64,000 bases of DNA, from NCBI GenBank assembly GCA_013823505.1, contig PNMH01000008.1, positions 1-64,000 on the forward strand. Reading direction: 5' to 3'. Positions 17,307 through 26,284 of the stretch are shown in pieces. The DNA comes from Polaromonas sp. (lineage in GTDB: Bacteria > Pseudomonadota > Gammaproteobacteria > Burkholderiales > Burkholderiaceae). Position numbers and translations under genes: made by a program. The notes below the pieces were generated by a model. The model saw only the letters and a list, made by a program, of their open reading frames with translations. It was not told the DNA's origin and searched no databases. How positions within the stretch are numbered: position 1 is the first letter of the stretch; each line of letters opens with the position of its first letter.

Positions 17307-18629
17307 ATGTCCGTTCCGCATCCATTGCGCTCACCCACCCACGGTCTGTCGTCCATTGCCGGGCGCATCGCGTCGGGTGCAGGCGCCTATGGCTATGCGC
17401 AAGCGGTCAGCATCGGCACACAGCTCGTGTCGTTGCCGCTGTTCCTGCATTACTGGGACATGGCCACCTACGGCTACTGGCTGGCGCTCACCGCGCTGCC
17501 GTTCTATTTGTCGTTGGCCGACGCGGGCATATCGACTGCCTCCAGCAACCACATGATCAGCCTGATCTCGCAGGGCCAGAAGGCGCGGGCGGCCGAGGTG
17601 TTCCAGAGTGCGGTGGCATTTCTGTTGTCCGTCTCGCTGCTGGTCCTGCTCGTGGTGGGCGTCACCCTGGTGCTGCTGCCGTCCACCCTGCTGACTGCAC
17701 CGCAATGGAAAACGGTGCTCATGCTGCTGTCCGTGACCGTGGTGCTCAGCCTGTTCTGCAGCCTGGCCGAGGTGATCTACAAGGCCACCGGCGGTTACGC
17801 CGCCGGCACCTACCTGGTCACCACCGGCCGCCTGGTCGACTGGGCCGGCGGCCTGAGCGGCCTGGTGCTGACGCAAAGCTTCATCGGGGTGGCCACCGGC
17901 GCGCTGCTGGCCCGCCTGGCTTACACGCTGCTGGCCATCGGGCTGAGCCAGCGCCGCACCGACTTTCTGCGCTGGGGCGTGCGCCGCGCCAACCTCGCCG
18001 ACATCCAGCGGGCCGCCGGGCCCGGCATGCTGTTCCTCTCGCTCTCGCTGACGAATGCGATGAGCCTGCAAGGCTTCACCTTGCTGGTGGCAGCCACCCT
18101 GGGCCCGGCCGCCACCGCCGTGTTCAACACCTACCGAACCGTCGCCCGCATCGTGGTGCAGGTCACCAACGCCTTGAGCAATCCGCTCTGGCCAGAACTC
18201 ACCGCCCTCCACGGGCAGAAGGACGACGGCGCGTTCTGGCGGCTCTACCGCCGGGCCAACCGCCTGGGGCTGCTGATCGCCGCCGCAGGCGCGCTGCTGG
18301 TTTACCTGGTGGCTCCGTGGCTGCTGGAGCTCTGGACCCATGGCCAGATTCCTTTCACCGCCACCAGCATGGCGCTGTTCCTGCTCTATGCGGCCGTGTG
18401 CTCGGCCACGCAGATCCCGCGTGTGGTGCTCATGGCCATCAACCGCCATGGTGGTCTGGCCTGGCAGAGCCTGCTGGCCGCCCTGGTCTCGCTCGGCGTG
18501 GCGTGGCTGGTCTGGCGCAGCGCCGGCATGACCGGTGTGGTGGCCGCCATGTTGCTGGGCGAGGCGCTGGTCTGGTTCACCGCCACGCGCGCCGTGCACC
18601 GCTTGCGCACCCCGAGGGCCGCCGCATGA
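17307..18629 (+). CDS. Wzx-like lipid-linked oligosaccharide flippase
   Basis: A 440-aa polytopic inner-membrane protein with about 12 hydrophobic segments, matching MATE/MVF-type polysaccharide flippases that move the undecaprenyl-linked repeat unit to the periplasm. Early helices (AVSIGTQLVSLPLFLHYW) and a Rossmann-free, loop-poor layout are typical. These proteins conserve little sequence, so the call rests on topology, length and position between GDP-fucose genes and downstream assembly genes. It starts 13 nt after gmd and overlaps the next gene by 4 nt. Confidence 0.8.
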   Translation: MSVPHPLRSPTHGLSSIAGRIASGAGAYGYAQAVSIGTQLVSLPLFLHYWDMATYGYWLALTALPFYLSLADAGISTASSNHMISLISQGQKARAAEVFQSAVAFLLSVSLLVLLVVGVTLVLLPSTLLTAPQWKTVLMLLSVTVVLSLFCSLAEVIYKATGGYAAGTYLVTTGRLVDWAGGLSGLVLTQSFIGVATGALLARLAYTLLAIGLSQRRTDFLRWGVRRANLADIQRAAGPGMLFLSLSLTNAMSLQGFTLLVAATLGPAATAVFNTYRTVARIVVQVTNALSNPLWPELTALHGQKDDGAFWRLYRRANRLGLLIAAAGALLVYLVAPWLLELWTHGQIPFTATSMALFLLYAAVCSATQIPRVVLMAINRHGGLAWQSLLAALVSLGVAWLVWRSAGMTGVVAAMLLGEALVWFTATRAVHRLRTPRAAA

Positions 18630-20221
18630 TCGTCGACCTTCAACACAGCCCGCCGCCGGAGGCATCGCACGACGTGGTCATCGTCGGCGGTGGCACGGTG
18701 GCCCTGTTGCTGGCCGTGCTGCTGGAGCGCCAGGGCCAGCGGGTGCTGGTGCTCGAAACCGGCGGCGGCAGCTTCGAGGCGCCGTCGCAGGCGCTCAACG
18801 ACGCCACGGTCACTGGCCGGGCGCACACCGGCATCGCGGTGGCGCGCGGGCGCGCCTTGGGCGGCACCTCCAACCTCTGGGGAGGCCAGCTCACCGGCTT
18901 TGTGCCGTCGGACTTTGAAGCCCGCGCTGGCGTGGCCGATGCGCCCTGGCCCATCACCTACGACGACCTCCTGCCCTGGTACGAGGCCGTGGCCCAGGAA
19001 CTGCGTCTGGCCGATGTGCTCGATGAAACCACGCCACAGGCACACAAACTGTTCGGCGAGCACTACCCCGACATTCCCGGCTTCACCCTGTTCCTCACGC
19101 GCTGGCTCAAGGAGCCCGCGATGGCCCGGTACTTCAACGAACGTCTGAAGAACTCGCCCAAGCTCACCGTCCTGCTGCACGCCCACGCCACCGGCCTGGA
19201 CCTGGCCCCGGACGGCGAACGCATCACCGCTGTTCGCGTGGCGCGGCCCGACGGCACCACCACCGCCATCCGCGGCCAGCGTTTCGTGCTGGCCAACGGC
19301 ACCATCGAAATCGCCCGCCTGCTGCTCGCCAGCGCGGCCCAGCAGCCCGGGGTCCCCTGGGCGGGCAACACCTGGGTGGGCGCGGGCTTTCAGGACCACC
19401 TGGAGATGCGGGGCGCCCGGGTGCACCTGCTGGACAAACCGCGCTTCCTGCGCACCTTCCAGAACATCGTGCTGGGTGGCCACAAGTACCAGCCCAAGTT
19501 GCGGCTGCACACCGGCGTGGTCAACACCGGCGCGGATGCGGCGCTCAACGTCACCGGCTACTTCGCGTTCGAGTCCAGCATCGCCGAACACCTGCAGCAT
19601 CTGAAAGTGCTGGTGCGGTCGCTGATGCGCGGCGGGCTGCCGAACCAGGGCCTGGGAGACATGATTCGCCACGTCCGGGGCATGGGCAGCGCCTGGGTGC
19701 CGATGATCGTGCAGTACCTGCGGCACCACCGCATCTACAACCCGGGCGACCGCGGTGTCTGGCTCGTCATGCACGCCGAACAACTGCCCCGCGACGACAG
19801 CCGCATCACGCTCGACCCCGAGCGCAAAGACCGCTTCGGCATGCCACTGGCTTCGCTGGACTGGCGCATCGGCGGCCAGCCCGAGGTGCGCGCCATGGCC
19901 GGCTTTGTGCGCCGCATCGGTGACAGCCTGCTGGCGGCCGGGCTGGCGCGTGTGGAGATCGACGCGATGCTCGACGCCGAAGACATCGGCGTCCTGGACC
20001 ACGCCCGCGACACCTTCCACCAGTGCGGCGGTGCGCGCATGGGCCACCACGCGGGTGACGGCGTGGTCGACAGCGAGCTGCGCGTGTTCGGCACCAGCAA
20101 CCTCTTCGTGGCCGGCGCTGCGGTGTTCCGCACGTCCAGCTACGCCAACCCCACCTTCACCGCCATGGCGCTCACGGCCCGGCTGGCCGAGCGGCTGCAA
20201 CGCGAACCGGCCACCGCATGA
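18626..20221 (+). CDS. GMC-family FAD-dependent oxidoreductase
   Basis: A 531-aa flavoprotein. The N-terminal FAD-binding fold starts at DVVIVGGGTVALLLA, with an acidic VLVLETGGG strand end and the GGTSNLWGGQ loop near residues 80-90. The C-terminal GMC signature is present: FHQCGGARMG with the likely active-site His, and NPTFTAMALTARLAE with the conserved Asn. GMC enzymes oxidise alcohols or sugar hydroxyls. Placed inside the polysaccharide operon and followed by an aldo/keto reductase, it may alter a sugar precursor or the polymer, but I cannot name the substrate. No signal peptide is visible, so it should be cytoplasmic. Confidence 0.8.
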   Translation: MIVDLQHSPPPEASHDVVIVGGGTVALLLAVLLERQGQRVLVLETGGGSFEAPSQALNDATVTGRAHTGIAVARGRALGGTSNLWGGQLTGFVPSDFEARAGVADAPWPITYDDLLPWYEAVAQELRLADVLDETTPQAHKLFGEHYPDIPGFTLFLTRWLKEPAMARYFNERLKNSPKLTVLLHAHATGLDLAPDGERITAVRVARPDGTTTAIRGQRFVLANGTIEIARLLLASAAQQPGVPWAGNTWVGAGFQDHLEMRGARVHLLDKPRFLRTFQNIVLGGHKYQPKLRLHTGVVNTGADAALNVTGYFAFESSIAEHLQHLKVLVRSLMRGGLPNQGLGDMIRHVRGMGSAWVPMIVQYLRHHRIYNPGDRGVWLVMHAEQLPRDDSRITLDPERKDRFGMPLASLDWRIGGQPEVRAMAGFVRRIGDSLLAAGLARVEIDAMLDAEDIGVLDHARDTFHQCGGARMGHHAGDGVVDSELRVFGTSNLFVAGAAVFRTSSYANPTFTAMALTARLAERLQREPATA

Positions 20222-21165
20222 CGATGGACCACCCCACCGACCTCATTTCGCAACGGCTGGGCTTTGGCTGCGGCCGGCTCAAGGGTGGTCATGAGAAGGC
20301 CAACGCCCTGCGGCTCGTGCATGCGGCGCTGGACCTCGGCATTCGCCACTTCGACACCGCGCCTCCCTACGGCCTGGGCATGTCCGAAGCCGTGCTGGGC
20401 GAAGCCCTCCAGAGTCGGCAAGAGACCGTCACCGTGTTCACCAAGGCCGGGCTGGCCCGCCCGGCATCGCCCGGCCTCCTGCAGACGGCGCGGGCCATCG
20501 TCAAGCCCCTGGCCAGGCACATCCCCGGCCTGCGCAACGCCGTGCTCAAGGGCATGGCCCAACGCGCTGCCCAAGCCAACTTCAACCCCGACTTCATCGC
20601 CCGCTCCCTGGAGAGCAGCTTGCACCTGCTCCGACGCGAGCGGGTCGACGGCCTGCTGCTGCACGAAGCACAAGCCCACGACACGCTGGACCCCTTGAAG
20701 CCACTGCTCGAGCGCTGCATCGCCCAAGGCCAGTTGGGCGCCTACGGCAGCTCCACCGGCGAGTCACGCGAGCAGCTCGTGCGCTTCGGCACGGTGCTGC
20801 AATACCGCTGCCCGGTGCCCGGCCTGGACGCGGCACCACCCGCATCCACCGACATCCTGCACGGCGCGTTCCGTTTCATCGCACCCGCCATCGCCCAGCA
20901 ACTGGAACGCGACAGCCCGCTTACGGACCAGCTGGCGAGCCTGCTGCCCGCCGGCACCGACCCCGCCACAGCCACCGGCGCACTCGCCCTGGCCTACGCC
21001 CTGGACCGGTACCACAACCGCCTGCTGTTCTCGACCAACCAGCCGCAACGCCTGGCCACCACGCTGGAACAGGTCCGGCACATCACGGCGTCGGCCCGGT
21101 GGCGGCCCGCGATGCAGGCCCTTCACGCGGCCTTTGCCCCCACAGGTGTGCCATGCACGGCCTGA
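20218..21165 (+). CDS. Aldo/keto reductase family protein
   Basis: A 315-aa TIM-barrel oxidoreductase. The catalytic residues of the family are visible in order: Asp and Tyr in FDTAPPYGLGMSE, Lys in VFTKAGL, and His in LLLHEAQ. The chain is close to family length. It overlaps the GMC oxidoreductase gene by 4 nt and the polymerase gene by 13 nt, so it is translated with them. An oxidation-reduction pair acting on one sugar position is one possible reading. The natural substrate and cofactor are not known. Confidence 0.82.
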   Translation: MTMDHPTDLISQRLGFGCGRLKGGHEKANALRLVHAALDLGIRHFDTAPPYGLGMSEAVLGEALQSRQETVTVFTKAGLARPASPGLLQTARAIVKPLARHIPGLRNAVLKGMAQRAAQANFNPDFIARSLESSLHLLRRERVDGLLLHEAQAHDTLDPLKPLLERCIAQGQLGAYGSSTGESREQLVRFGTVLQYRCPVPGLDAAPPASTDILHGAFRFIAPAIAQQLERDSPLTDQLASLLPAGTDPATATGALALAYALDRYHNRLLFSTNQPQRLATTLEQVRHITASARWRPAMQALHAAFAPTGVPCTA

Positions 21166-22424
21166 ACACCCTGCTGTCGCGCTGGCTGCTGGGCGGCGCC
21201 ATCTACCTCACCGGTTGGTACTACGAAGGCCCTGCGCTGCAGGCCTCCCAGATGGGCGCGATCAGCCTGCTGCTCATGGCGGGTTTCTTTTCGGCGCTGT
21301 CCGGCGAGACCCTGAAGGTCCGCCCCAGCCTGGTCGAATGGCTGTTCGGCATCGCCTTCCTGTTCGCCATGCTGGTGGCGTGGATGACGGGCAACGTGCT
21401 GTCGACGATGTACGGCGCCATGCTGCTGCTGGTGCTGGTGGCCATGGCGTTCCTGATCCGGCACCGCACCGCGGCCGAGTTGATCGCCGTCTTCCGATGG
21501 GCCTATGTGGCGCTGGTGGGCACGGTGCTCGCCCTGGAGTCCCCGGCCCTGTTCGCCTCGCTCTCGGGCAGTGTGGAATACGGCCTGGGACTGGTTCGCT
21601 ACCAGCCACTGGGCATGCACCCCAACCTGAGCGGTCTGGTGTACGGCGGGGGTGCCCTGCTGTTCTTTCAACGCTGGCTGGCGGCGAACACCCGGGTCCA
21701 GAAAGGCTTTGCGCTGGCCATGGTGGCGCTGTGCCTGTGCGTGTTGCTGGCCGCCTCGGCGCGCGCCGGCATGCTCGCGCTGGGCGTTGCTGGGTCAACA
21801 GGCATCACCTTGATCGCCCTGCGCGGCTCACGCCGCTCGCGCATGAGCCTGGTGGTCGCGGCGCTCGTTGGCGTGCTCGTCGTGGTCTTCAACTGGACCG
21901 CCATCAAGGACTACCTCTCGCTGATCCTGGACGTCGACTCGCCCACGCGCGGGGTGGAGTCCGGCGCCACCGGTCGCACCGACATCTGGCGCATGGGCAT
22001 CGAGCTGGTCTTCTCGGACGCCGCGCTGCTCTTCACCGGCCGGGGCATCCGCTCGGCCCTGCCCGACGTCATCGGGTTCCCGGTCGAGAGCTCGTACATC
22101 AACCTCGCGCTGGAACACGGTCTGTTCTTCGGCTCGCTCATCACGCTGTCGTTCGTCATCACGGCCGGCCGCGCGCTTCAACAAGGCCTCAACCCGGGGC
22201 AGCACCAATACCAGCTGTTCATGGTGGGGCTGATGCTGGTCTTCATGCTGGCGCAGTCCTTCTTCAACCGCTACCTGATCGGTGTGGGCAACCCCTATTC
22301 GCTGTGGGTCCTCGTGCTGATCCTGCAGGTGAACCTGAGGCCGATGTCCGCCCTCGCCTACCGGTCGGGCCACGCGCGCCCATCGGCATACCCATCACAC
22401 CGCCTGGATCGGATCCCGACATGA
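21153..22424 (+). CDS. Wzy-like O-antigen polymerase/ligase family membrane protein
   Basis: A 423-aa polytopic membrane protein with around ten to twelve hydrophobic helices. A large periplasmic loop near residues 270-320 contains GATGRTDIWRMGIELV and FTGRGIRSALPD, the pattern of the Wzy_C (O-antigen ligase) family. In this operon the likely role is periplasmic polymerisation of lipid-linked repeat units delivered by the flippase. The start MHGLNTLLSRWLLGG overlaps the aldo/keto reductase by 13 nt; the end overlaps the next gene by 4 nt. Confidence 0.82.
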   Translation: MHGLNTLLSRWLLGGAIYLTGWYYEGPALQASQMGAISLLLMAGFFSALSGETLKVRPSLVEWLFGIAFLFAMLVAWMTGNVLSTMYGAMLLLVLVAMAFLIRHRTAAELIAVFRWAYVALVGTVLALESPALFASLSGSVEYGLGLVRYQPLGMHPNLSGLVYGGGALLFFQRWLAANTRVQKGFALAMVALCLCVLLAASARAGMLALGVAGSTGITLIALRGSRRSRMSLVVAALVGVLVVVFNWTAIKDYLSLILDVDSPTRGVESGATGRTDIWRMGIELVFSDAALLFTGRGIRSALPDVIGFPVESSYINLALEHGLFFGSLITLSFVITAGRALQQGLNPGQHQYQLFMVGLMLVFMLAQSFFNRYLIGVGNPYSLWVLVLILQVNLRPMSALAYRSGHARPSAYPSHRLDRIPT

Positions 22425-23434
22425 CACGCAGACACACAGACACCACCCTCATGCTGTTCATGGCCACGGTGTTGATCACCCTGTCGCACCTTGACGCTTT
22501 CGTGCCAGACCCACGCATCGCCACGGGGGGTGCCATCGGCAACTCGCTCTTCTTCTTTCTCTCGGGCTATGGCCTGGCCATGAGCCTGAATACCACCGGG
22601 AACAGCACCGCCGAGCCCTCGTTGCTCGCCTACCTCGGCAAGCGGCTCTCACGCCTGTACCCCGCCGTCCTGATCGTCGCTTGCGCCATGCTCGCCACCG
22701 ACCAGATCCAGGTGGCCCGCATCGCCGACCTCGCCGCGGTCTTCGTCTGGCCCACGCCGTTCTGGTTCATCTCGGCGGTGGTGGTGTTCTACGTGCCGAT
22801 CTTCTACCTGGCGCGCCTGCAGCCCGCCGGCATCGCCACAGCCATGGCGGCCTTGCTGGTGCCGTACGTCTTCTTCTACAGCCAGCTGGACCTGTCGTCC
22901 TTCGTGGTCGAGGGACCGGACCACTTCAAGTGGATCAACTACTTCGGCATCACCCTGATGGGCTGCCTGGTGGCCCGCCTGAAGCTCACGCCGAAACTGA
23001 GCCTGTTCAGCGTCGCTGCGCTGCTGCTGTCGCTCGTGCTGTTCCTCGTCACCAAGCTCACGGTGTTCCGGTACGACATGGGCCACCTGCAGTTCCTCTT
23101 CCATGTGTGGCTCTACCCCATCGTCTTCTTCAGCTTCCACATCCTCTCTTCCGAGGCGGTTCTCAAGCCCCTGCGCGCCACGCCCGTGTTCCCCGCCGTC
23201 GCGCTGCTGGCCGGCCTGACGCTGGAGATCTACCTCACGCAAACCGCGTGGATCCACTGGCTGGAAGCGCAGCGCTACGAGTTGGGTCACGCCGTTCTCC
23301 TGCTCCTGGCCCTGGTGCCGGTGTTGGTGTTGTCGGTGCTCACGCAGTGGCTGTCCCGGCGCCTGACGGCTGGCGCATCGCGCGTGTTTCACAAGCCCCA
23401 GGTGAACCCACAGAAACCGGTGGACATGACATGA
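22421..23434 (+). CDS. Acyltransferase-3-type membrane O-acyltransferase
   Basis: A 337-aa integral membrane protein with about ten helices, resembling the acyltransferase 3 (OafA/WcaH-like) family that O-acetylates surface polysaccharides. The first helices (LFMATVLITLSHLDAF, with the catalytic-type His) and SLFFFLSGYGLAMSLN with the conserved FFxxSGY/F pattern support this. The early His sits in a SHLDAF context rather than the more usual H..R, so activity is likely but not certain. It probably acetylates the repeat unit before or after export. Confidence 0.78.
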   Translation: MTRRHTDTTLMLFMATVLITLSHLDAFVPDPRIATGGAIGNSLFFFLSGYGLAMSLNTTGNSTAEPSLLAYLGKRLSRLYPAVLIVACAMLATDQIQVARIADLAAVFVWPTPFWFISAVVVFYVPIFYLARLQPAGIATAMAALLVPYVFFYSQLDLSSFVVEGPDHFKWINYFGITLMGCLVARLKLTPKLSLFSVAALLLSLVLFLVTKLTVFRYDMGHLQFLFHVWLYPIVFFSFHILSSEAVLKPLRATPVFPAVALLAGLTLEIYLTQTAWIHWLEAQRYELGHAVLLLLALVPVLVLSVLTQWLSRRLTAGASRVFHKPQVNPQKPVDMT

Positions 23435-24558
23435 ACTTCGTCTTCTGGCATTCCTACCTCATGTTCCACCAGGCCGCGTACATCCGCGAGCTGGCGAACA
23501 TTCCCGGCAACACGGTGCACTGGTGCGTGGACGAAGCCTTGCCGCGCCGCTTCCGCGAGCGCGGCTACCCGGTGCCGGACACCGGCCAGGTCCAGGTGCA
23601 CGTGGCGCCCACACCGGCGCAAATCGCGGAGCTGGCCTCGCTGCCCGACTCGGTGCAGGTGTTCTTTGGCTTGCGGGGTTTCGCCCTGCCGCTGGCCGCT
23701 TTCAAGGCGAGCCTGGGCGCGCCGGTGCACCGCTTCCTGATGACGGAGAACCGCTACGAACCGGGCGCACAACTGCTGCCCCGCTGGCTGGTCTACACCT
23801 GGGACGCGCTGCGCTACCGACGCCACCTGAGCGGCGTGTTCTGCATCGGTCATTCGGGTCGCTACGGAGGCGCTCGGTTCTTCTCGGCCTGCGGCTACCC
23901 GGCGGACCGCATCGCGCCCTTCATCCACGTGGTGGACAGCACACATGTGCAACACCAGCCGGTGCAACGCGATCACCGGGAGATCCTGTACGTGGGCCAG
24001 CTGATCGTGCGCAAGCGGGTCGACTTGCTGCTGCAGGCCTTCAGCCGGCTCGCCGAGCCCTCGACTCGCCTGCGCATCATTGGCCAGGGCGCAGAAGCGC
24101 AGCACCTCCACCAGCTCGCCGGCCAGCTCGGCCTGGCCGACCGGGTGAGTTTTGTGCAGGGTCTGCCCAACGCCGAGATCGTCTCGGCCATGGCCGCGGC
24201 CGACGTGCTGGTGCTGCCCAGCCGGTTCGACGGCTGGGGCGCAGTGGTCAACGAAGCCTTGATGGTGGGCACACCCGTGATCTGCAGCGACCGTTGCGGC
24301 GCCAGCGATGTGATCGAGAACGGCCGCAACGGCTATGTGTTCGAGGCGGGTAACGCCGATGCGCTGAAAGGCCGCCTGCAGCGCTTGTGCGAAGACTTCC
24401 AGTGGGACCGCGCGGCTCTGGCGACCGCCGAGTCCGTGCGCCTGGGCGGAGCGGCGGTGGCCGCGCGCTTTCAACGCAACGTCAGGCGACTGCTCGCCAC
24501 CAGCCCGGCCCGTCGGCCGCGCCCGGCAACCTCCACCCAAAAGATAGCGAAAAAATGA
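23431..24558 (+). CDS. GT4-type glycosyltransferase
   Basis: A 375-aa cytoplasmic glycosyltransferase with the GT-B fold. The C-terminal donor-binding half has ILYVGQLIVRKRVDLLLQAF, RLRIIGQGAE, and the group 1 motif SRFDGWGAVVNEALMVGTPV, which includes the E-x7-E-like site. The N-terminal acceptor half is divergent. Both ends overlap neighbours by 4 nt. It adds one sugar of the repeat unit to the lipid carrier; the donor and linkage cannot be deduced. Confidence 0.85.
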   Translation: MNFVFWHSYLMFHQAAYIRELANIPGNTVHWCVDEALPRRFRERGYPVPDTGQVQVHVAPTPAQIAELASLPDSVQVFFGLRGFALPLAAFKASLGAPVHRFLMTENRYEPGAQLLPRWLVYTWDALRYRRHLSGVFCIGHSGRYGGARFFSACGYPADRIAPFIHVVDSTHVQHQPVQRDHREILYVGQLIVRKRVDLLLQAFSRLAEPSTRLRIIGQGAEAQHLHQLAGQLGLADRVSFVQGLPNAEIVSAMAAADVLVLPSRFDGWGAVVNEALMVGTPVICSDRCGASDVIENGRNGYVFEAGNADALKGRLQRLCEDFQWDRAALATAESVRLGGAAVAARFQRNVRRLLATSPARRPRPATSTQKIAKK

Positions 24559-25703
24559 AAGTCGGCATTCTCACTTTCCATTTCAGCGACAACTACGGTG
24601 CCGCGCTGCAGGCCTATGCCTTGCGCCGCTGGATGACGGAGCAGGGGCACCACGCCAGCTTCATCGACTACCGGCCGGCGCACATCGAACACGGTGGCAG
24701 CCTGTGCCTGCCCACCTCGCCCGCCAAGCTCAAGGCCAACCTCAAGGTGGTCTATCTGGCGGTGTCGTCCTTCATCAACGAGCACTTCGGCAACCAGGGC
24801 CAGAAAGCGAAGTTCGCCCGTTTCCGGGAGCGCTTCCTGGATGTCAGGCCCGATGCCGCGCCCACCGACAACGGCGCATCGCTGGCTGAGGCGCGTTCGT
24901 TCGACCTGATCGTCGCCGGCAGCGACCAGATCTGGAGCCCGTCCCAGCATTTCGGTTTTGATGCGAACTACTTCCTGGCTTTCGCCAGGCGCTACCCCGC
25001 CCGAAAGATCTCGTACGCCGCCAGTTTCGGCCGCGACCGGGTGTCCGCTTCGGAAGCGGCGCAGCTGCCGCCCTTGCTGCGCAACTTCGACGCGATCTCG
25101 GTGCGCGAAGCCTCCGGGGTCACGCTGGTCGAACGCGCCACCGGGCACAAGCCGGCCAACGTGCCCGACCCCACGCTGCTGCACAGCGACTACGCGGAGC
25201 TGACCGACAGCGTGCCGTCCGGCCAGGACGAACCCTACGTGTTTTGCTACGGCCTGCGCTCGCCCGACAACATCCGTCAAACGGCCGATCTCGTTGCACA
25301 ACAACTGGGCTTCTCCATCCGCTCACCGCACAACCCGCACCGGCGCTGGGTCGAGATCGGTGACACGGTGTACCCCGATCCCGGCGAGTGGGTCTCCCTG
25401 ATCCGCAACGCACGCTTTGTCGTGACCAACTCGTTTCACGGCACCGTTTTTTCTCTGTTGTTCAAGAAGCCCTTCATCGTGGCGGGGCTGACGGGCGACA
25501 AGGCCACCGCCAACGCACGCGCCTTGAACCTGCTGCGCGCCGTGGGACTGGAGAGCCGTTTTGCACCGGCGTTCTCGGCGCAGAACACCCAGGCACTGAT
25601 GGCACGGGAGATCGACTGGGCCGACGTGGACCAGCGACTGGCGGATCTGCGGCATGCCGGCAACGCCTTTCTGAACACGCAACTGAAGGCGGTGACCGCA
25701 TGA
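24555..25703 (+). CDS. Polysaccharide pyruvyl transferase family protein
   Basis: A 382-aa protein of the family that adds pyruvate from phosphoenolpyruvate as a ketal to sugars of bacterial polysaccharides. The N-terminus (MKVGILTFHFSDNYGAALQAY) is typical, as are DLIVAGSDQIWSP, ISYAASFGRD and the later VTNSFHGTVFSLLF with the conserved SFHG motif. It is translationally coupled on both sides. A pyruvyl group would give the polymer extra negative charge, as in colanic acid. Confidence 0.88.
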   Translation: MKVGILTFHFSDNYGAALQAYALRRWMTEQGHHASFIDYRPAHIEHGGSLCLPTSPAKLKANLKVVYLAVSSFINEHFGNQGQKAKFARFRERFLDVRPDAAPTDNGASLAEARSFDLIVAGSDQIWSPSQHFGFDANYFLAFARRYPARKISYAASFGRDRVSASEAAQLPPLLRNFDAISVREASGVTLVERATGHKPANVPDPTLLHSDYAELTDSVPSGQDEPYVFCYGLRSPDNIRQTADLVAQQLGFSIRSPHNPHRRWVEIGDTVYPDPGEWVSLIRNARFVVTNSFHGTVFSLLFKKPFIVAGLTGDKATANARALNLLRAVGLESRFAPAFSAQNTQALMAREIDWADVDQRLADLRHAGNAFLNTQLKAVTA

Positions 25704-26284
25704 GCGAGTCCCTGAACGATGCCACGCGCGACTTCCGTTCGCTGCGTTACCGCAGCGACTTCACCGCCGCGGCCAAGCTGCGACGCTTCGCTTGGGAAGC
25801 GGTGTGGCTGCTAGCCTTCCGACCCACGCCACGCTGGGCCCTGCATGGGTGGCGGCGCTTCCTGCTGCGCTCGTTCGGCGCGCAGGTCGGTGCCGGTTGC
25901 CGCATCGCGCCCTCGTGCCGCGTGTGGGCACCGTGGAACCTCGTCATGGGCGAGTACTCGGCGCTCGGCGATGGCGTGGACTGCTACAGCATGGGCCGTA
26001 TCACGCTCGGCTCCAAGGTGGCGGTGAGCCAGCGCACGTTCCTGTGCGCCGGCTCGCACGACACCCACTCGCTGTCCAGGCCCCTGATCACCGGCCCCAT
26101 CCTGATCGAAGACCACGTGTGGATCGCGGCGGAGTGCTTTGTGCACCCGGACGTGGTGATCCGGGAGGGGGCCGTCATCGGTGCCCGCTCGGTGGTGCTC
26201 AAGGAGATGCCGGCCTGGTCGGTGTGCGCGGGCAACCCGTGTCGAAAGATCAAGGACCGTGTGGTGAAGGAACGCCATGTTTGA
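25700..26284 (+). CDS. Hexapeptide-repeat acetyltransferase (WcaF-like)
   Basis: A 194-aa left-handed beta-helix acetyltransferase. After a basic N-terminal region, hexapeptide repeats run from about residue 60 (VGAGCRIAPSCRVWAP) to 180. The catalytic His region is FLCAGSHDTHSLSRP, followed by PILIEDHVWIAAECFVHPDV and GARSVVLKEMPAWSVCAGNP. These match the colanic acid WcaF/maltose O-acetyltransferase group. It probably acetylates a sugar of the cytoplasmic repeat unit with acetyl-CoA. It overlaps the nitroreductase-like gene by 8 nt. Confidence 0.88.
   Translation: MSESLNDATRDFRSLRYRSDFTAAAKLRRFAWEAVWLLAFRPTPRWALHGWRRFLLRSFGAQVGAGCRIAPSCRVWAPWNLVMGEYSALGDGVDCYSMGRITLGSKVAVSQRTFLCAGSHDTHSLSRPLITGPILIEDHVWIAAECFVHPDVVIREGAVIGARSVVLKEMPAWSVCAGNPCRKIKDRVVKERHV

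Noticed and set aside
18386..20200. A 604-codon antisense open frame opposite the GMC oxidoreductase gene
   Set aside because: It has shadow-type amino-acid content, while the plus-strand frame has clear FAD and GMC motifs.
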